DNA of 64,000 nt from an uncultured Holophagaceae bacterium (GCA_903884655.1 CAISFO010000079.1:81811-145810); one strand, 5' to 3'. Shown: positions 33,071-43,398, counted from the first letter of the stretch. Numbers and translations are program-made. The notes: generated by a model not told the origin, from the letters alone.

Positions 33071-33115
33071 GGGCGTCTCGGCCTGCCCTGGCCATGCCGG
33101 ATGCCTGCACCCGGC

Positions 33116-33143
33116 TTGACTTTTATGCGTTTTCTTGGATGAT
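33116..33143 (+). promoter_or_regulatory. Candidate promoter of the threonine operon
   Basis: TTGACT (33116-33121) and GATGAT (33138-33143) are separated by 16 bp. Predicted start of transcription would be close to the leader ATG at 33151, which would make the leader peptide nearly leaderless. Assignment by eye. Confidence 0.35.
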
Positions 33144-33150
33144 TGCCTAC

Positions 33151-33270
33151 ATGTTGTTTCTGATGAACCCCATGTCTTCGGCGTCCGCTTTTGCCAGCGG
33201 CGAGGGGTTCTTCCGCACCTTCGGTACTACGGGGAATACCACCACGCATACCGCCGAGCGGGGCACTTGA
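33151..33270 (+). CDS. thrL: Threonine operon leader peptide
   Basis: 39 codons from ATG 33151 to TGA 33270. The last 17 codons include eight Thr (RTFGTTGNTTTHTAERGT), a very Thr-dense run in a short ORF just before thrA. Isoleucine codons, used in the E. coli leader, are absent. A GGAT 10 nt upstream could be a weak ribosome site. With the attenuator hairpin at 33295-33325 it forms a classic ribosome-mediated attenuation device controlling thrABC. The name thrL is by function, not homology. Confidence 0.8.
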   Translation: MLFLMNPMSSASAFASGEGFFRTFGTTGNTTTHTAERGT

Positions 33271-33294
33271 CCTGATTCCTTCCTTTCAGATCCG

Positions 33295-33325
33295 GCCCCG
33301 CGAATCCCACGCGGGGCTTTTTTTT
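33295..33325 (+). terminator. Attenuator (leader terminator) of the thrABC operon
   Basis: GCCCCGCG-AATCCCA-CGCGGGGC followed by eight T: an 8-bp GC stem with a U-tract, 16 bp before the thrA ATG. GCGGGGC at 33258-33264 (near the leader stop) can pair with GCCCCGC at 33295-33301 and act as antiterminator. Confidence 0.88.
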
Positions 33326-33341
33326 ACCCTCCGGAGCGTCC

Positions 33342-35822
33342 ATGTCCCCCAGCGCCATCCGTGTCATGAAATTCGGCGGCACCAGCCTCGCCAACGCGGA
33401 CCGGTTCCGCACCGTGGCGGATCTGGTCACCGAGGCCTGTGCCACCCACCGGGTCTGCGTGGTGGCCTCGGCCATGGCGGGGGTCACCAACCTGTTGCTG
33501 CATGGGGGCCGCGTTCCCGACCGGGACGAGGCGGATCGGCTGCTTCTGGGCTATCGGGACCGCCACGCGGAAGTGGTGGCGGACCTGGCCCGGGATCTGG
33601 GGCCTGAGGCGGTGGTTGTGGGGGAGGAACTGGCAGCCCTGGAAACCATCGGCCGGCGCCTGCTGCATGGCATGGCCCTGCTGGAGGAGGGCCCGCCCTC
33701 CGTGCTGGCCCAGGTGTCCAGCCTGGGCGAGCGGGCCGCCTGCGCCATCCTCATGAGCCTGCTGAAGGCCCGGGGCCTGGCACCGCGGTACCTGGATCCC
33801 GTGGAGTACATTCGGGTGGAGGGCGACCCGCTCCAGGCGCGGCCGAAGATGGCCGAGATCGAAGCGGGCTTCACGGCCCTGAAGGCCGGGCCCGACGGGC
33901 TCTGGGTGCTGCCGGGCTTCTTCGGCGGCGATGCCCAGGCCCGCATCCTGTCCCTGGGCCGGGGCGGCTCGGACCACAGCGCGGCCCTGGCCGCCGCCGC
34001 CTTCCAGGCGGACCTGCTGGAAATCTGGACGGACGTGGCGGGGCTCTACAGCGCCGATCCGGGCCTGGTGCCCGAGGCCTTCCCGCTGCCCGAGGCCAGC
34101 TTCGAGGAGGCCATGGAGCTTTCCTTCTTTGGCGCCAAGGTGCTGCATCCCAAGACCATCCCCCCGGTGCGGGAGCGGGGCATCCCCGTGCGGGTCTGCA
34201 GCAGCTTCGATCCCCATCATCCCGGCACCCTCATCCGCGAGGAAGTGCCACCCCCGCCCAGCGGTGTGCGGGGCATCTCCTTCCTGCGGGACCTGTCGGT
34301 GGTGAACCTCACGGGGCCGGGACTGCCCGGCGTGCCCGGCACCGCCGGCCGAGTGTTCAGTGCCCTCGCCCGGAAGGGCATCTCCGCGGTGCTCATCACC
34401 CAGAGCTCGTCCGAGCTCTCCATCTGCTTCGCCGTGCGACGGGCGGATGGCCCTGGCGCGGTGGCGGCCATTGAGGAGGCCTTCCCGGCGGAGCTGTCCG
34501 CGGGCTTCATCGACCCCGTGGCCCTGCGGGCGGGCCTGTCCGTTCTCAGCATCGTCGGTGACGGCATGCGCACCCGGGCCGGCGTGGCGGGCACCTTCTT
34601 CGATGCCCTGGCGGAGGTGGGCTGCAACGTGGTGGCCATCGCCCAGGGCGCCAGTGAGCGCATCATCTCCGCGGTGGTGGAGGAGGTCGACGGCGCCCGG
34701 GCCATGGCCCACATCCACCGCCGCTTCTTCCAGACCCAGGTGGTGGTGGACGTGCACCTGCTGGGCGCGGGCAACGTGGGCGGCAGCCTGCTGGGCCAGA
34801 TCCAGCGGCAGCACGACCAGCTGCTGGCCCTCGGCCTCGATCTGCGCGTGGCCACCGTCGCCACCAGCCGCCGCATGAAGACCGACCTGAAGGGCCTGGA
34901 CCTCACCCGCTGGCGGGAAGCGCTGGCCCAGGCGGGACCCTCGGACCTGGATGGCCTGCTGGAGACGGTGCGCACCGGTCCGCCCGCCCTCTCCGTGCTG
35001 GTGGACTGCAGCACCAGCGGCGATCTGGCCGCCCGCTACCTGGACATGTTCGACGCGGGCTTCCACGTGGTGACCGCCAACAAGAAGGCCAACAGCAGCT
35101 CCCAACCCTTCTACCGGGAACTGCGGAAGCGCTCCTCCAAACGCGGCCTGCGCTTCCTCTACGAAGCCAACGTGGGCGCGGGCCTGCCCATCATCGACAC
35201 GGTCAAGAACCTGGTGATGACCGGCGACCAGGTGCTGCGGGCCGAGGGCATCCTGTCGGGCTCCATGTCGTACATCCTGGGCCTGCTGAGCGAGGGGGTG
35301 GCGCTGTCCGAGGCGGTGCGGATGGCCAAGGAGAGCGGCTTCACCGAGCCGGATCCGCGGGACGACCTGAGCGGCATGGACGTGGCCCGGAAGCTTCTGA
35401 TCCTGGCCCGGGAAGTGGGCATGGAGCTGGAACTGGAGGATGTGGTGGTGGAGGGCCTGCTGCCCGCCGACTTCGACGCCACCGGGGACATCCCCTCCTT
35501 CATGGCGCGGCTGCACCAGCTGGATGAGGCCTTCCGCGCGAGGCTGGCGACCCTGAAGGCCGAGGGCAAGACGCTTCGGTACGTGGGTTCGCTTTCCGAC
35601 AGTGGCTGTCGTGTGGGGCTGCTGGAAGTCGACGGCAACCACCCCTTCATCGCCATCAAGGGCGGCGAGAACGCCCTGGCCCTGCTGACGGAGCGGTACC
35701 AGCCCCATCCCATGGTCATCCGCGGCTACGGGGCCGGGGCCGAAGTCACGGCCGCGGGCGTGCTGGCGGACATCCTGCGCCTGGTGCCCCCCGGCGCCCG
35801 GCCCGCGCGGAGGCTGCGATGA
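33342..35822 (+). CDS. thrA: Bifunctional aspartokinase/homoserine dehydrogenase
   Basis: 826 aa. N-terminal aspartokinase ([35 protein letters not shown]), two ACT-type regulatory segments in the middle, and a C-terminal homoserine dehydrogenase ([59 protein letters not shown]). It catalyses the first and third steps to threonine. Directly downstream of a threonine leader and attenuator; its stop overlaps the thrB ATG (ATGA). The ACT region suggests threonine feedback as well. Confidence 0.97.
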   Translation: MSPSAIRVMKFGGTSLANADRFRTVADLVTEACATHRVCVVASAMAGVTNLLLHGGRVPDRDEADRLLLGYRDRHAEVVADLARDLGPEAVVVGEELAALETIGRRLLHGMALLEEGPPSVLAQVSSLGERAACAILMSLLKARGLAPRYLDPVEYIRVEGDPLQARPKMAEIEAGFTALKAGPDGLWVLPGFFGGDAQARILSLGRGGSDHSAALAAAAFQADLLEIWTDVAGLYSADPGLVPEAFPLPEASFEEAMELSFFGAKVLHPKTIPPVRERGIPVRVCSSFDPHHPGTLIREEVPPPPSGVRGISFLRDLSVVNLTGPGLPGVPGTAGRVFSALARKGISAVLITQSSSELSICFAVRRADGPGAVAAIEEAFPAELSAGFIDPVALRAGLSVLSIVGDGMRTRAGVAGTFFDALAEVGCNVVAIAQGASERIISAVVEEVDGARAMAHIHRRFFQTQVVVDVHLLGAGNVGGSLLGQIQRQHDQLLALGLDLRVATVATSRRMKTDLKGLDLTRWREALAQAGPSDLDGLLETVRTGPPALSVLVDCSTSGDLAARYLDMFDAGFHVVTANKKANSSSQPFYRELRKRSSKRGLRFLYEANVGAGLPIIDTVKNLVMTGDQVLRAEGILSGSMSYILGLLSEGVALSEAVRMAKESGFTEPDPRDDLSGMDVARKLLILAREVGMELELEDVVVEGLLPADFDATGDIPSFMARLHQLDEAFRARLATLKAEGKTLRYVGSLSDSGCRVGLLEVDGNHPFIAIKGGENALALLTERYQPHPMVIRGYGAGAEVTAAGVLADILRLVPPGARPARRLR

Positions 35823-36835
35823 CAAGCCTGGCCGAGCTGCAAGCCCCTGGGCTGGTGGCCTACGCCCCCGCCAGCATCGGCAACGTGGCCGCGGGCTTCG
35901 ACCTGCTGGGCGCCGCCCTGGCGCCCCTGGACGGCAGCCTGCTGGGCGATCTGGTGCATGTCGCGCAGGCCGCCGAACCCTCCTTCCAGCTGACCGGCCC
36001 ATTCGCCGGGGCCCTGGCGGATGACTCGCGCCCGAACCTGGCGCTGCGGGCCCGGGACCTCTTCGTCGAGGCGGTGCGCGCCAACGGCGAGGCAGTGGGC
36101 CCCTTCGCCATCACCCTGGAGAAGCGCCTGCCGGTGGCCAGCGGCCTGGGCTCCAGCGCCAGCTCCATCGTGGCCACCCTGGTGGCCCTCCAGGCCCTGT
36201 GCGGGGATCCCCTCAGCGGCTCGGACCTGCTGGCCCTGGCAGGGAAGGCCGAGGGTATCACCAGCGGCGGCATGCACCTCGACAACGTGGCGCCCTCCCT
36301 GCTGGGCGGCCTGCAGCTCATGGTCCCGGGCCGGGACGGGCTGCCCGCCACACGGCGGCTGCCCTGGCCCTCGGATCTCCTGATGGTGGTGGTGCACCCG
36401 GCCTTCCGGCTCTCCACGGCGAAGAGCCGCGGGGTGCTGCCGCCGCGGCTGGGCTGGCACGAGACCGTGGACTTCGCCGGCAACCTCGCCAGCCTGGTGC
36501 AGGCCCTGCACAGCGGCGACCGCGCCCTGCTGGGCCGCTGCCTGCGGGATCCCCTGGTGGAGGTGCACCGCGCCCCCCTGGTGCCCGGGTTCCGGGTGGC
36601 CCAGGCCGCCGCCCTGGAGCTGGGGGCCCTGGGCTGCAGCCTGTCGGGTTCCGGCCCCTCGGTCTTCGCCGTGGCCGAGGACGAAGGCCAGGCCGGCGCC
36701 ATCTCCATCGCCATCCGCGAGGCCTTCCAGACCGCGGGCCTGGACAGCCAGAGCTGGATCTGCGCCCTGGATCCCGAAGGCGCCCGCGTCATTTCTTCCG
36801 GTTCCCGACACCCCTGGCGCGAGGCCCACCCATGA
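35819..36835 (+). CDS. thrB: Homoserine kinase
   Basis: 338 aa GHMP-type kinase. N-terminal [19 protein letters not shown], the ATP loop [20 protein letters not shown] and the C-terminal [17 protein letters not shown] are visible. It phosphorylates homoserine in threonine synthesis. It overlaps thrA at its start and thrC at its end (ATGA both), so the three are translated as one unit. Confidence 0.96.
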   Translation: MTSLAELQAPGLVAYAPASIGNVAAGFDLLGAALAPLDGSLLGDLVHVAQAAEPSFQLTGPFAGALADDSRPNLALRARDLFVEAVRANGEAVGPFAITLEKRLPVASGLGSSASSIVATLVALQALCGDPLSGSDLLALAGKAEGITSGGMHLDNVAPSLLGGLQLMVPGRDGLPATRRLPWPSDLLMVVVHPAFRLSTAKSRGVLPPRLGWHETVDFAGNLASLVQALHSGDRALLGRCLRDPLVEVHRAPLVPGFRVAQAAALELGALGCSLSGSGPSVFAVAEDEGQAGAISIAIREAFQTAGLDSQSWICALDPEGARVISSGSRHPWREAHP

Positions 36836-38100
36836 AGCTCGTCAGCACCCGCAATTCATCTCTCACCGCCAGCTTCGTGGCAGCCGTGCAGGCGGGCCTG
36901 GCGCCTGATGGCGGCCTCTACGTCCAGACGGAAATACCTCGCTTCGCAGATGTCCCTGATCTGCTGAAGCTGGATTTCCCAACGCGTTCCGTGGAGATCC
37001 TCCACCGCCTGCTGGGCGATGAGTTACCGCGCCCCGTGGTGGAGGAGCTGACGCGCTCGGCCTTCACGTTCCCGGCGCCGCTGGTGAAGGTGGACGACCG
37101 CAGCTCGTCCCTGGAGCTGTTCCACGGCCCCACCCTCGCCTTCAAGGACTTCGGCGCCCGCTTCCTGGCCCGGGTGCTGGCCCTCGGGGCTGGCGGCCAC
37201 CGGCGCACGGTGCTCACCGCCACCTCCGGCGACACCGGTGCCGCCGTGGCCCAGGCCTTCCACGGCCTGCCCGGCGTGCAGGTGGTGGTGCTCTATCCCG
37301 CGGGCCGGGTGTCACCCCTGCAGGAGCGGCAGTTCGCCACCTGCGGCGGCAATGTGCTGGCCCTGGCGGTGGACGGCGCCTTCGACGACTGCCAGCGGCT
37401 GGTGAAGGGCGCCTTCGAGGACGCGGAGCTGGTCGAGCGGCTGGGGCTGACGTCGGCCAACAGCATCAACATCGCGCGGCTCCTGGCACAGTCCCTCTAC
37501 TACTTCGAGGCCGCCGCCCAGGCGGATCCCGGCGTGCCCCTGACGGTGTGCGTGCCCAGCGGCAACTTCGGCAACCTCTACGCGGGCCTGCTGGCGAAAA
37601 AGATGGGCGCGCCCATCCAGACCTTTGTGGCCGCCACCAATGCCAACCGGGTGGTGCCGGACTACCTGGACACGGGCACCTACAGCCCCCGTCCTTCCGT
37701 GGCCACCCTGTCCAATGCCATGGACGTGGGCGCCCCCAGCAACTGGGAGCGGATCTTCGCCCTGTTTGGCGGCGACCATGACGCCATGGCCGCCGCCCTG
37801 CGCTGGGGCAGCTGCACGGACGCCGAGACCGAAGCGACTGTGGTGGCACTGGACCGCGGCGGCTATCTGGCGGATCCCCATGGAGCCGTGGCGTACTGCG
37901 TGCTCCAGGCGAACCTCCACGCGGGCGAGCAGGGCATCTTCCTGGCCACCGCCCACCCCGCCAAGTTCCTGGAGGCCCTGGCCCCCTGCCTCGGCCGCGA
38001 CATCCCGCTGCCCAAGTCCCTGAGCGACCTGCTGGAGCTGCCGCTGCTCTGCGAGCCGCTGGCCGCGAATCAGACGGCTCTGAAGAGGCGGCTGAGTTAA
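36832..38100 (+). CDS. thrC: Threonine synthase
   Basis: 422 aa. PLP-binding Lys in LFHGPTLAFKDFGARF, the phosphate loop TATSGDTGAAVAQAF, and SANSINIARLLAQS and CVPSGNFGNLYAGLLA blocks. It is the shorter threonine synthase with an N-terminal TRNSSLTASFVAAVQAGLAP start as in E. coli ThrC. It converts phosphohomoserine to threonine. Last gene of the threonine operon. Confidence 0.96.
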   Translation: MKLVSTRNSSLTASFVAAVQAGLAPDGGLYVQTEIPRFADVPDLLKLDFPTRSVEILHRLLGDELPRPVVEELTRSAFTFPAPLVKVDDRSSSLELFHGPTLAFKDFGARFLARVLALGAGGHRRTVLTATSGDTGAAVAQAFHGLPGVQVVVLYPAGRVSPLQERQFATCGGNVLALAVDGAFDDCQRLVKGAFEDAELVERLGLTSANSINIARLLAQSLYYFEAAAQADPGVPLTVCVPSGNFGNLYAGLLAKKMGAPIQTFVAATNANRVVPDYLDTGTYSPRPSVATLSNAMDVGAPSNWERIFALFGGDHDAMAAALRWGSCTDAETEATVVALDRGGYLADPHGAVAYCVLQANLHAGEQGIFLATAHPAKFLEALAPCLGRDIPLPKSLSDLLELPLLCEPLAANQTALKRRLS

Positions 38101-38192
38101 CCAGCAACCGGACCAATTCGCGGTCAACCATTTCGAACTCGAGCCCTCCAAGGAGGTAGATCCGGTCTTTCCAACCTCCACTGGGAGCAGGC

Positions 38193-39365
38193 ATGAGCTA
38201 TCCGCGCCTTCAAGCCATGACTCTCCTCGCGGCCATCGTGGGCCTCCTCGGTTGCGGGGGGCTCAACATGTCCCCAGCCCTCGCGGCTCCCCCCAACCTG
38301 TCCCTCTACAGCGATGGCCTGGTTGACGCGGTGGTGGGCACACCCATCACCCCGGACATCCCCATCGGAGGTTCCCGCCCCCTGATCGGTGGGCCTGTTC
38401 CATTGACACCCGCCACCTATTCCATCTCACCGGCGCTGCCCCAGGGGCTATCGTTGGACTCCGCCAATGGCGTCATCAGCGGCACGCCGCTGGTGGCTTC
38501 CCCGGCAACCGGCTACACCGTGACCGCTTCCAATTCCAGCGGGTCCGTGTCCACCTGGCTGCAGATCACTGTCCATGCCGAGGGCGCGCCCTATGGGTTG
38601 TCGTATGGCAGCAGCCAGATCACAGGAGTGACCGGAACGGCCCTGGCACCGGATCTGGCCCACTTGCAAGGAACTGCCCAGGTGGCCTTCACGGTCAGCC
38701 CCGGCCTGCCGCTCGGCCTCAATCTGGACCCTGTCTCCGGAACCCTGTCCGGAACGCCGACCCTTGTGTCGCCCCAAGCGCAGTACCTGGTGACAGCTTC
38801 CAACAGCTTCGGCTCCACCTCCTGCTCGCTCCAAGTGGAAGTCGTCGCACCCAGCGCGCCCGTGTTCACGCAAAGCGCTTCCCTCGCCCTGGTGGCTGGA
38901 ACACCAGCCCTGGCCTTCAGGCTTCAGATCACGTCCCTGCCAGCCGTCCAGTCCTTCGCCGTCGCCCCAGCCCTCCCGCTGGGACTGGTCCTGGATCCGG
39001 GCACGGGAACGCTCTCCGGCACACCGGAATCCCCCTCGCCCCTGACGGTGTACACCGTCTCGGCCACCAACGCAGCCGGGACTGCGTACCTGCCGCTCGT
39101 GCTGAGCGTCAATCCTGCCGGCTGGCCCATCATCGCTGGCTTCACGGCCTCGCCGGCCACCCTGCGCTATGGCCAGCAAGCCACTCTGAGCTGGTACGTT
39201 CCCAATACCAACCAGGTGAACATCAATGGTTTGACCATCGACCCGGACCTGTATGACGGCACGTTCGTGGTGACGCCGGCCCCTGGATCCAATTCGTACA
39301 GGCTCACCGCCACCAATGGTCTGGGGACCGCGACGGCGCAGATCGCGGTGGACTCACTACCCTGA
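38193..39365 (+). CDS. Lipoprotein with putative Ig-like repeats
   Basis: 390 aa. A signal sequence with lipobox (LLAAIVGLLGCG) precedes three similar repeats of about 90 residues, each with a PALP-GL-LD-SGxxSGTP core (SPALPQGLSLDSANGVISGT; SPGLPLGLNLDPVSGTLSGT; APALPLGLVLDPGTGTLSGT) and a YTVTASN ending. This is the putative Ig (He_PIG) pattern of surface adhesins. A fourth, different beta segment ends the protein. Likely displayed on the cell envelope; partner unknown. Confidence 0.85.
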   Translation: MSYPRLQAMTLLAAIVGLLGCGGLNMSPALAAPPNLSLYSDGLVDAVVGTPITPDIPIGGSRPLIGGPVPLTPATYSISPALPQGLSLDSANGVISGTPLVASPATGYTVTASNSSGSVSTWLQITVHAEGAPYGLSYGSSQITGVTGTALAPDLAHLQGTAQVAFTVSPGLPLGLNLDPVSGTLSGTPTLVSPQAQYLVTASNSFGSTSCSLQVEVVAPSAPVFTQSASLALVAGTPALAFRLQITSLPAVQSFAVAPALPLGLVLDPGTGTLSGTPESPSPLTVYTVSATNAAGTAYLPLVLSVNPAGWPIIAGFTASPATLRYGQQATLSWYVPNTNQVNINGLTIDPDLYDGTFVVTPAPGSNSYRLTATNGLGTATAQIAVDSLP

Positions 39366-39393
39366 GCGTCAGCCGTTCCCTGGTCCCTTCAGG

Positions 39394-39816
39394 TCACTTG
39401 GCCTGCAGGGTCTCGATGTAGGTCGTCAGGTTGGCGACGCGCATGCGGACCACGGGTTCCTGGCTGTTGTTCAGGCTCAGGAAGACCGGTCCCCACACGG
39501 CCATCTCGCGAACGCCGTGGGTCTTGACGCCCACTTCGCCCCGGATGACCTGGGCGACGCGCTGGGCGGGATAGACGCCCTGGTTCTGCTTGCTCAGGGT
39601 GGTCAGATCGGGAATGGCGACCTTCAGATAGGGCGCCACCGGCCCATCGCCGAGGCCCTTGGCCCCGTGGCAGCTGGCGCAGTAGGACTGGTACATCTCA
39701 GATCCCGAGGCGGGCGAGGTGTAGCGCGCGGGGACTTTCTTGATGGCCGCGTCCTGGGCGAACAGGGGCAGGGCGAGGGCGGTGGCGGCGAGGAGGAAGA
39801 CGGCACGGCTGGACAT
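39394..39816 (-). CDS. Periplasmic c-type cytochrome (monoheme)
   Basis: 140 aa. A signal peptide (SSRAVFLLAATALALPLFAQ) precedes one heme motif, CASCHG, in YQSYCASCHGAKGLGDGPVA; a Met in VREMAVWGPVFLS is a candidate sixth ligand. Size and layout fit a class I cytochrome c carrier. No oxidase or reductase gene adjoins it. Its promoter region carries an inverted repeat, so expression may be switched. Confidence 0.9.
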   Translation of the reverse strand: MSSRAVFLLAATALALPLFAQDAAIKKVPARYTSPASGSEMYQSYCASCHGAKGLGDGPVAPYLKVAIPDLTTLSKQNQGVYPAQRVAQVIRGEVGVKTHGVREMAVWGPVFLSLNNSQEPVVRMRVANLTTYIETLQAK

Positions 39817-39902
39817 GGGAAGCTCCTGGATTCGAATGCAGGAAAGGACGCCCCACCCCGCGGAGCAGGGGAGGTGCCACCACGGCCACGTCATGGCCGG
39901 GC

Positions 39903-39947
39903 ACATTGAAGATACGTCCGCTGGAAAAGCGAACAAGACTTCAATGT
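39903..39947 (-). promoter_or_regulatory. Candidate cytochrome c promoter with 9-bp inverted repeat
   Basis: On the minus strand TTGTTC and TATCTT are 16 bp apart. ACATTGAAG (39903-39911) and CTTCAATGT (39939-39947) are perfect inverted copies covering the -10 and -35 areas, a usual place for a repressor or activator pair. By eye only. Confidence 0.4.
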
Positions 39948-40035
39948 CGTGTTAGCCCACGGCTGGGGGTGAAATCCAGGACTGGGCTCACAAACCGTCA
40001 AAGCCGAGGGTGGTCCGAAGCGGTCCGACTCCCGG

Positions 40036-41250
40036 CTACCGGCGCAGCCGGCGGGCGACCGCTTCGACCTGCTCCAGCACCCGCAGGGTGTTGCCGCCCA
40101 GGATGTTTCGGATGTCGCGGTGGGAGTAGCCCTTCTTCAGGAGGGCCTCGGTGATCCGGGGCAGGCAGGAGGCATCCTCCAGGCCCATGGGCATGGTGGC
40201 GCCATCGAAGTCGGACCCCAGGCCCACGTGCTCCGCGCCCACGAGTTTCACGGCGTGGTCGATGTGCTCGACGATGGCCGTCCAGTCCACCCGGGGCAGC
40301 TTGCCGGCTTCCATGTATTCCCGCTCCAGCCGCAGCCATTCCAGTTCGGCGCAGGCGGTGTCCTTGCCGCAGCGCTGCTCGATGAGGGTGTCGATCTCTT
40401 TCTCGATGCGCGAATCCTCGGCCTTCGACGCGTCCCAGAAGGCCTGGGAGAGGAAGCCGGTGTAGAAGTTGATTTGGATGACGCCGCCCTTGGCTGCCAG
40501 ATCCTTGATCATCTGGTCGCTCAGGTTGCGGGGCGCGGAGCAGAGTGCGCGGCAGGCGGAGTGGGTGGCGATGAGGGGCGCCTGGCTGGCGGCCAGCGCG
40601 TCGTAGAAGGTCTTGTCAGACACGTGGGAGATGTCGACCAGCATGCCGAGCCGGTTCATCTCGGCCACCACCTGCTTGCCGAAGTCGGTGAGTCCGTCCC
40701 GGGTGGGCGTGTCGCCCGAGGAAGCGGCCCAGGGCACGCTGACACTGTGGGTGAGCGTCATGTAGCGCACGCCCAGGTCGAAGAAGCGGTCGAGGGTCTG
40801 CAGGTCCCCGTTGATCATGTGGCCGCCCTCGACGCCCATGAGCGCGGCGATCCTGTGCTGCCCCGCCGCGCGGCGGATGCCTTGGGCCGTCGTCGCCAGG
40901 ACGATCTCCTTGGGATGGAGCCTGGGCTGGCGGCGCACCGCCTCGATCTGCGCCAGAGCCTGTTCCACAGCCTTCGGGCCGGTGACCGTGCCCGGGATCC
41001 AGATGGAGAAGAACAGGGCCTTGAGGCCACCCTCCCGCATGCGGGGGAGGTCGATGCCGCCTTCCGCATGCCGGGCACCCAGATTAAAGGTGGGATCGAG
41101 CAGGCGCTGGGTGGTGTCATCGTGGGTGTCAATGACCATCGAACTGGCATGCAGGGCGAGGGCCTTGGCGGAGATGGCCTCCGCCGGGGAACCGCAGAGC
41201 GCGGCCAGCCCGGTCAGCAGGCATCCGGACACAAGCACGTTCCTTTGCAT
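40036..41250 (-). CDS. M19 (renal) dipeptidase family, secreted
   Basis: 404 aa with a signal peptide (MQRNVLVSGCLLTGLAALCGSPAEA). Metal site residues of membrane dipeptidases: MVIDTHDDTT, MGVEGGHMINGD, ISHVSDKTF, ATHSACRALC and GLGSDFDGATMP. It should cleave dipeptides (or related lactams) in the periplasm with two zinc ions. It sits 15 bp downstream of the M28 peptidase gene, in the same direction, so the pair may act together on peptides. Confidence 0.93.
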   Translation of the reverse strand: MQRNVLVSGCLLTGLAALCGSPAEAISAKALALHASSMVIDTHDDTTQRLLDPTFNLGARHAEGGIDLPRMREGGLKALFFSIWIPGTVTGPKAVEQALAQIEAVRRQPRLHPKEIVLATTAQGIRRAAGQHRIAALMGVEGGHMINGDLQTLDRFFDLGVRYMTLTHSVSVPWAASSGDTPTRDGLTDFGKQVVAEMNRLGMLVDISHVSDKTFYDALAASQAPLIATHSACRALCSAPRNLSDQMIKDLAAKGGVIQINFYTGFLSQAFWDASKAEDSRIEKEIDTLIEQRCGKDTACAELEWLRLEREYMEAGKLPRVDWTAIVEHIDHAVKLVGAEHVGLGSDFDGATMPMGLEDASCLPRITEALLKKGYSHRDIRNILGGNTLRVLEQVEAVARRLRR

Positions 41251-41265
41251 CGACCGCCTCCAGGT

Positions 41266-43398
41266 TCAGAGTGGCAGGACCTGCCGGAGAATCCGGGTGT
41301 CGGTATAGGGATCCCACCCGGCCGCCATCAAAGCTGGGGGTCGCGGAGGCGTTCCGGCGGGCAGTCCGGGCAGGATCAGGTCCACGGTCAAGCGCGTACC
41401 GGCCTGGGCCTCCAGGGTGAAGGTCATGGTGCGGGGCGGGGCGAACCAATACATGCGCCTGGAGAGGGGAAGGGGTTGGCCATGGAGGAGCACCCGGGTG
41501 AGGGGCTGGTCGGCCTCGAACACCAGCGCCAGGGCGCCTTCGGGAAGGGCGAGCGTCAGGTTCTGGCCTTCGTGTTGAAGGGTGCATGAGGGCATGGACT
41601 GCAAGGGGGCCGGGGCGGCGAAGGCGGGCCGGTTGGCCAGTCGGGTGCCGGTGGGCTGTTCGCCCAGGAAGGACTGGGTCCAGGCATCCGGCCTGTGGAA
41701 GCTCACCCACTGGGCCTGGTTTGCAGCTGCATCTTCGAGGTAGACCAGGGTGTCCACCTTGGGCCCGGTCTTCCGGGCGCCCGCCCCGAAGCAGAGCGCA
41801 CCGAAAACCAACAGGAGTCCCGGGACCAGGACCGGCCTTGGCAGGCAGACATGGCGCCATAAAGGCAGCAGCGGCATGAGGCCAAAGGCCGCCAGGATTC
41901 CCAGGAAGGCCGGAAGGCTGAACCCCAGCAGGAGGGTGAGGTTGTGCCAGAGGGGAACGAACAGCAGGAGCAGGGGCAGCGCGGCCACCCATGGCCTGCC
42001 CCACCAGAGTCCGAGCAGCGCGAGTAGCAGGGGCCACAGGAACAGGTAGGTGCCCCCGGGGAGGAAGGCCGTGCTGGCAACCAGGGCCAGCAGCCACCAG
42101 AGCAGCGCTCCCAGGGCGAGGGCCTTCCCTTCGAAGCGCCGCAGCGCCCATCCCCAGGTGACGGTGACCAGGGCCAGGGAGACCAGGCACAACGAGGCTT
42201 CAAACCAGCGGACGCCATAGGGATCCTGATTGGGGATCGCCTGGCGGAAGGGCTGCACCAGGGCCCCGAACCCCAAACCTGCCAGCGCGCCCACCATCAG
42301 GGTTCCAGCCGCGAGGCCCGTCCCACTGACGAAAGACTTCAAGGTCCCTCGCTCCAACCGGAGGTGCCAGAGCAAGGTCGCAAAGGCGAGCAGGGCGAGC
42401 CCGGTGAGGGGCCAGGCCAGCTTCGACGGATAGTGCAGGAGGGTCCGCCCGAGGAGATCGAAGTAGATCGCATCGCCCTGACCGGGTCGAGTCAACCGGG
42501 CGAGGTCGGACGCGAGCAACCGCCGGCTCAGGGCCAGGGCCGTGGCGCCTTGCTGCTGGAGGCTGCGCTGATCCAGGTTTTCAGGGGTGTCGAGCCTCGT
42601 GTGGTAGACCTGCCAGTTCCCGACGAAGGCGAAGTTGAGTCCCGCCATGCCCGCCGCCTTGAACACGGTGAGGTCCGTGTCGTTGGGGAGGGTCTTGTAG
42701 AGGGCGTACATCAGCGAGGAGGCGTGGGGCGAGGGCGCTGCAGCCGCGAACTCCCGGATGAGGGACTGGTTGCTCTCGCTGGTTTCGAACATGAAGACGG
42801 GGCCACCGCCGCCGCGGGCCTCGAAATTGAGGACCAGCGTCGGCCCTTTCTCGGTCAGGGCATCCACGTAGCCCTGGGCACCCAGCAGTCCCATTTCCTC
42901 CCCGTCGGTGATGAGGATGCGGAGGGTGTTCCGGCCGGGTTCGAGGGCCCGCGCGGTCTCCAGCAGCGCAGCCACGCCGGCGGCATCATCCCCGGCGCCG
43001 GGGCCCGTCAAGTGCGAGTCGTAGTGGGCGGTGAGCAGGAGCGTGCCCGACTTGGCGCTGCCGGGCTTCTCCGCGATCACGTTCTCCACGGTGGCCATGG
43101 ACAGCCCTTGACCGGTTTCCTTCCGGTACGCCAGGCGCTTCTGGATCTCCGTGGCGAAGCCAAGCTGCCTGAACTGGGTCACCAGGTAGTCGCGCACCCG
43201 GGTGTGCTCGGCGGTGCCAAGGGGGTGAGGGGCCCGGGCGATCTCCCGGACATGGACCATGGCCCGCTCCGCGGAGAAGACCTCGGCGGGGGCGGAGGCA
43301 GGCACAGGCCTGGGCGGGCCTTGCAGCCAGAGCACGGCCGCAGTGACAGGCACGAGGATAAAGAGGGGGATCAGCGACCGCTGAGACGGGCGGGTCAT
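41266..43398 (-). CDS. M28 family metallopeptidase with multi-helix membrane region
   Basis: 710 aa. One N-terminal helix (LIPLFILVPVTAAVLWLQG), then an M28 aminopeptidase domain (LLTAHYDSHLTGPGAGDDAAG; ITDGEEMGLLGAQG; NFEARGGGGPV; AGLNFAFVGNWQVYHTRLDT), then about eight membrane helices and a beta-rich C-terminal tail. This order resembles endoplasmic reticulum metallopeptidase 1-like bacterial proteins. Active site faces outward. Coupled to the GDPD gene by TGATG at 43398-43400. Confidence 0.9.
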   Translation of the reverse strand: MTRPSQRSLIPLFILVPVTAAVLWLQGPPRPVPASAPAEVFSAERAMVHVREIARAPHPLGTAEHTRVRDYLVTQFRQLGFATEIQKRLAYRKETGQGLSMATVENVIAEKPGSAKSGTLLLTAHYDSHLTGPGAGDDAAGVAALLETARALEPGRNTLRILITDGEEMGLLGAQGYVDALTEKGPTLVLNFEARGGGGPVFMFETSESNQSLIREFAAAAPSPHASSLMYALYKTLPNDTDLTVFKAAGMAGLNFAFVGNWQVYHTRLDTPENLDQRSLQQQGATALALSRRLLASDLARLTRPGQGDAIYFDLLGRTLLHYPSKLAWPLTGLALLAFATLLWHLRLERGTLKSFVSGTGLAAGTLMVGALAGLGFGALVQPFRQAIPNQDPYGVRWFEASLCLVSLALVTVTWGWALRRFEGKALALGALLWWLLALVASTAFLPGGTYLFLWPLLLALLGLWWGRPWVAALPLLLLFVPLWHNLTLLLGFSLPAFLGILAAFGLMPLLPLWRHVCLPRPVLVPGLLLVFGALCFGAGARKTGPKVDTLVYLEDAAANQAQWVSFHRPDAWTQSFLGEQPTGTRLANRPAFAAPAPLQSMPSCTLQHEGQNLTLALPEGALALVFEADQPLTRVLLHGQPLPLSRRMYWFAPPRTMTFTLEAQAGTRLTVDLILPGLPAGTPPRPPALMAAGWDPYTDTRILRQVLPL

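Noticed and set aside
33324..36002. Long minus-strand open frame opposite thrA
   Set aside because: Antisense of a clear ThrA; the product is Gly/His/Ala-rich without motifs.
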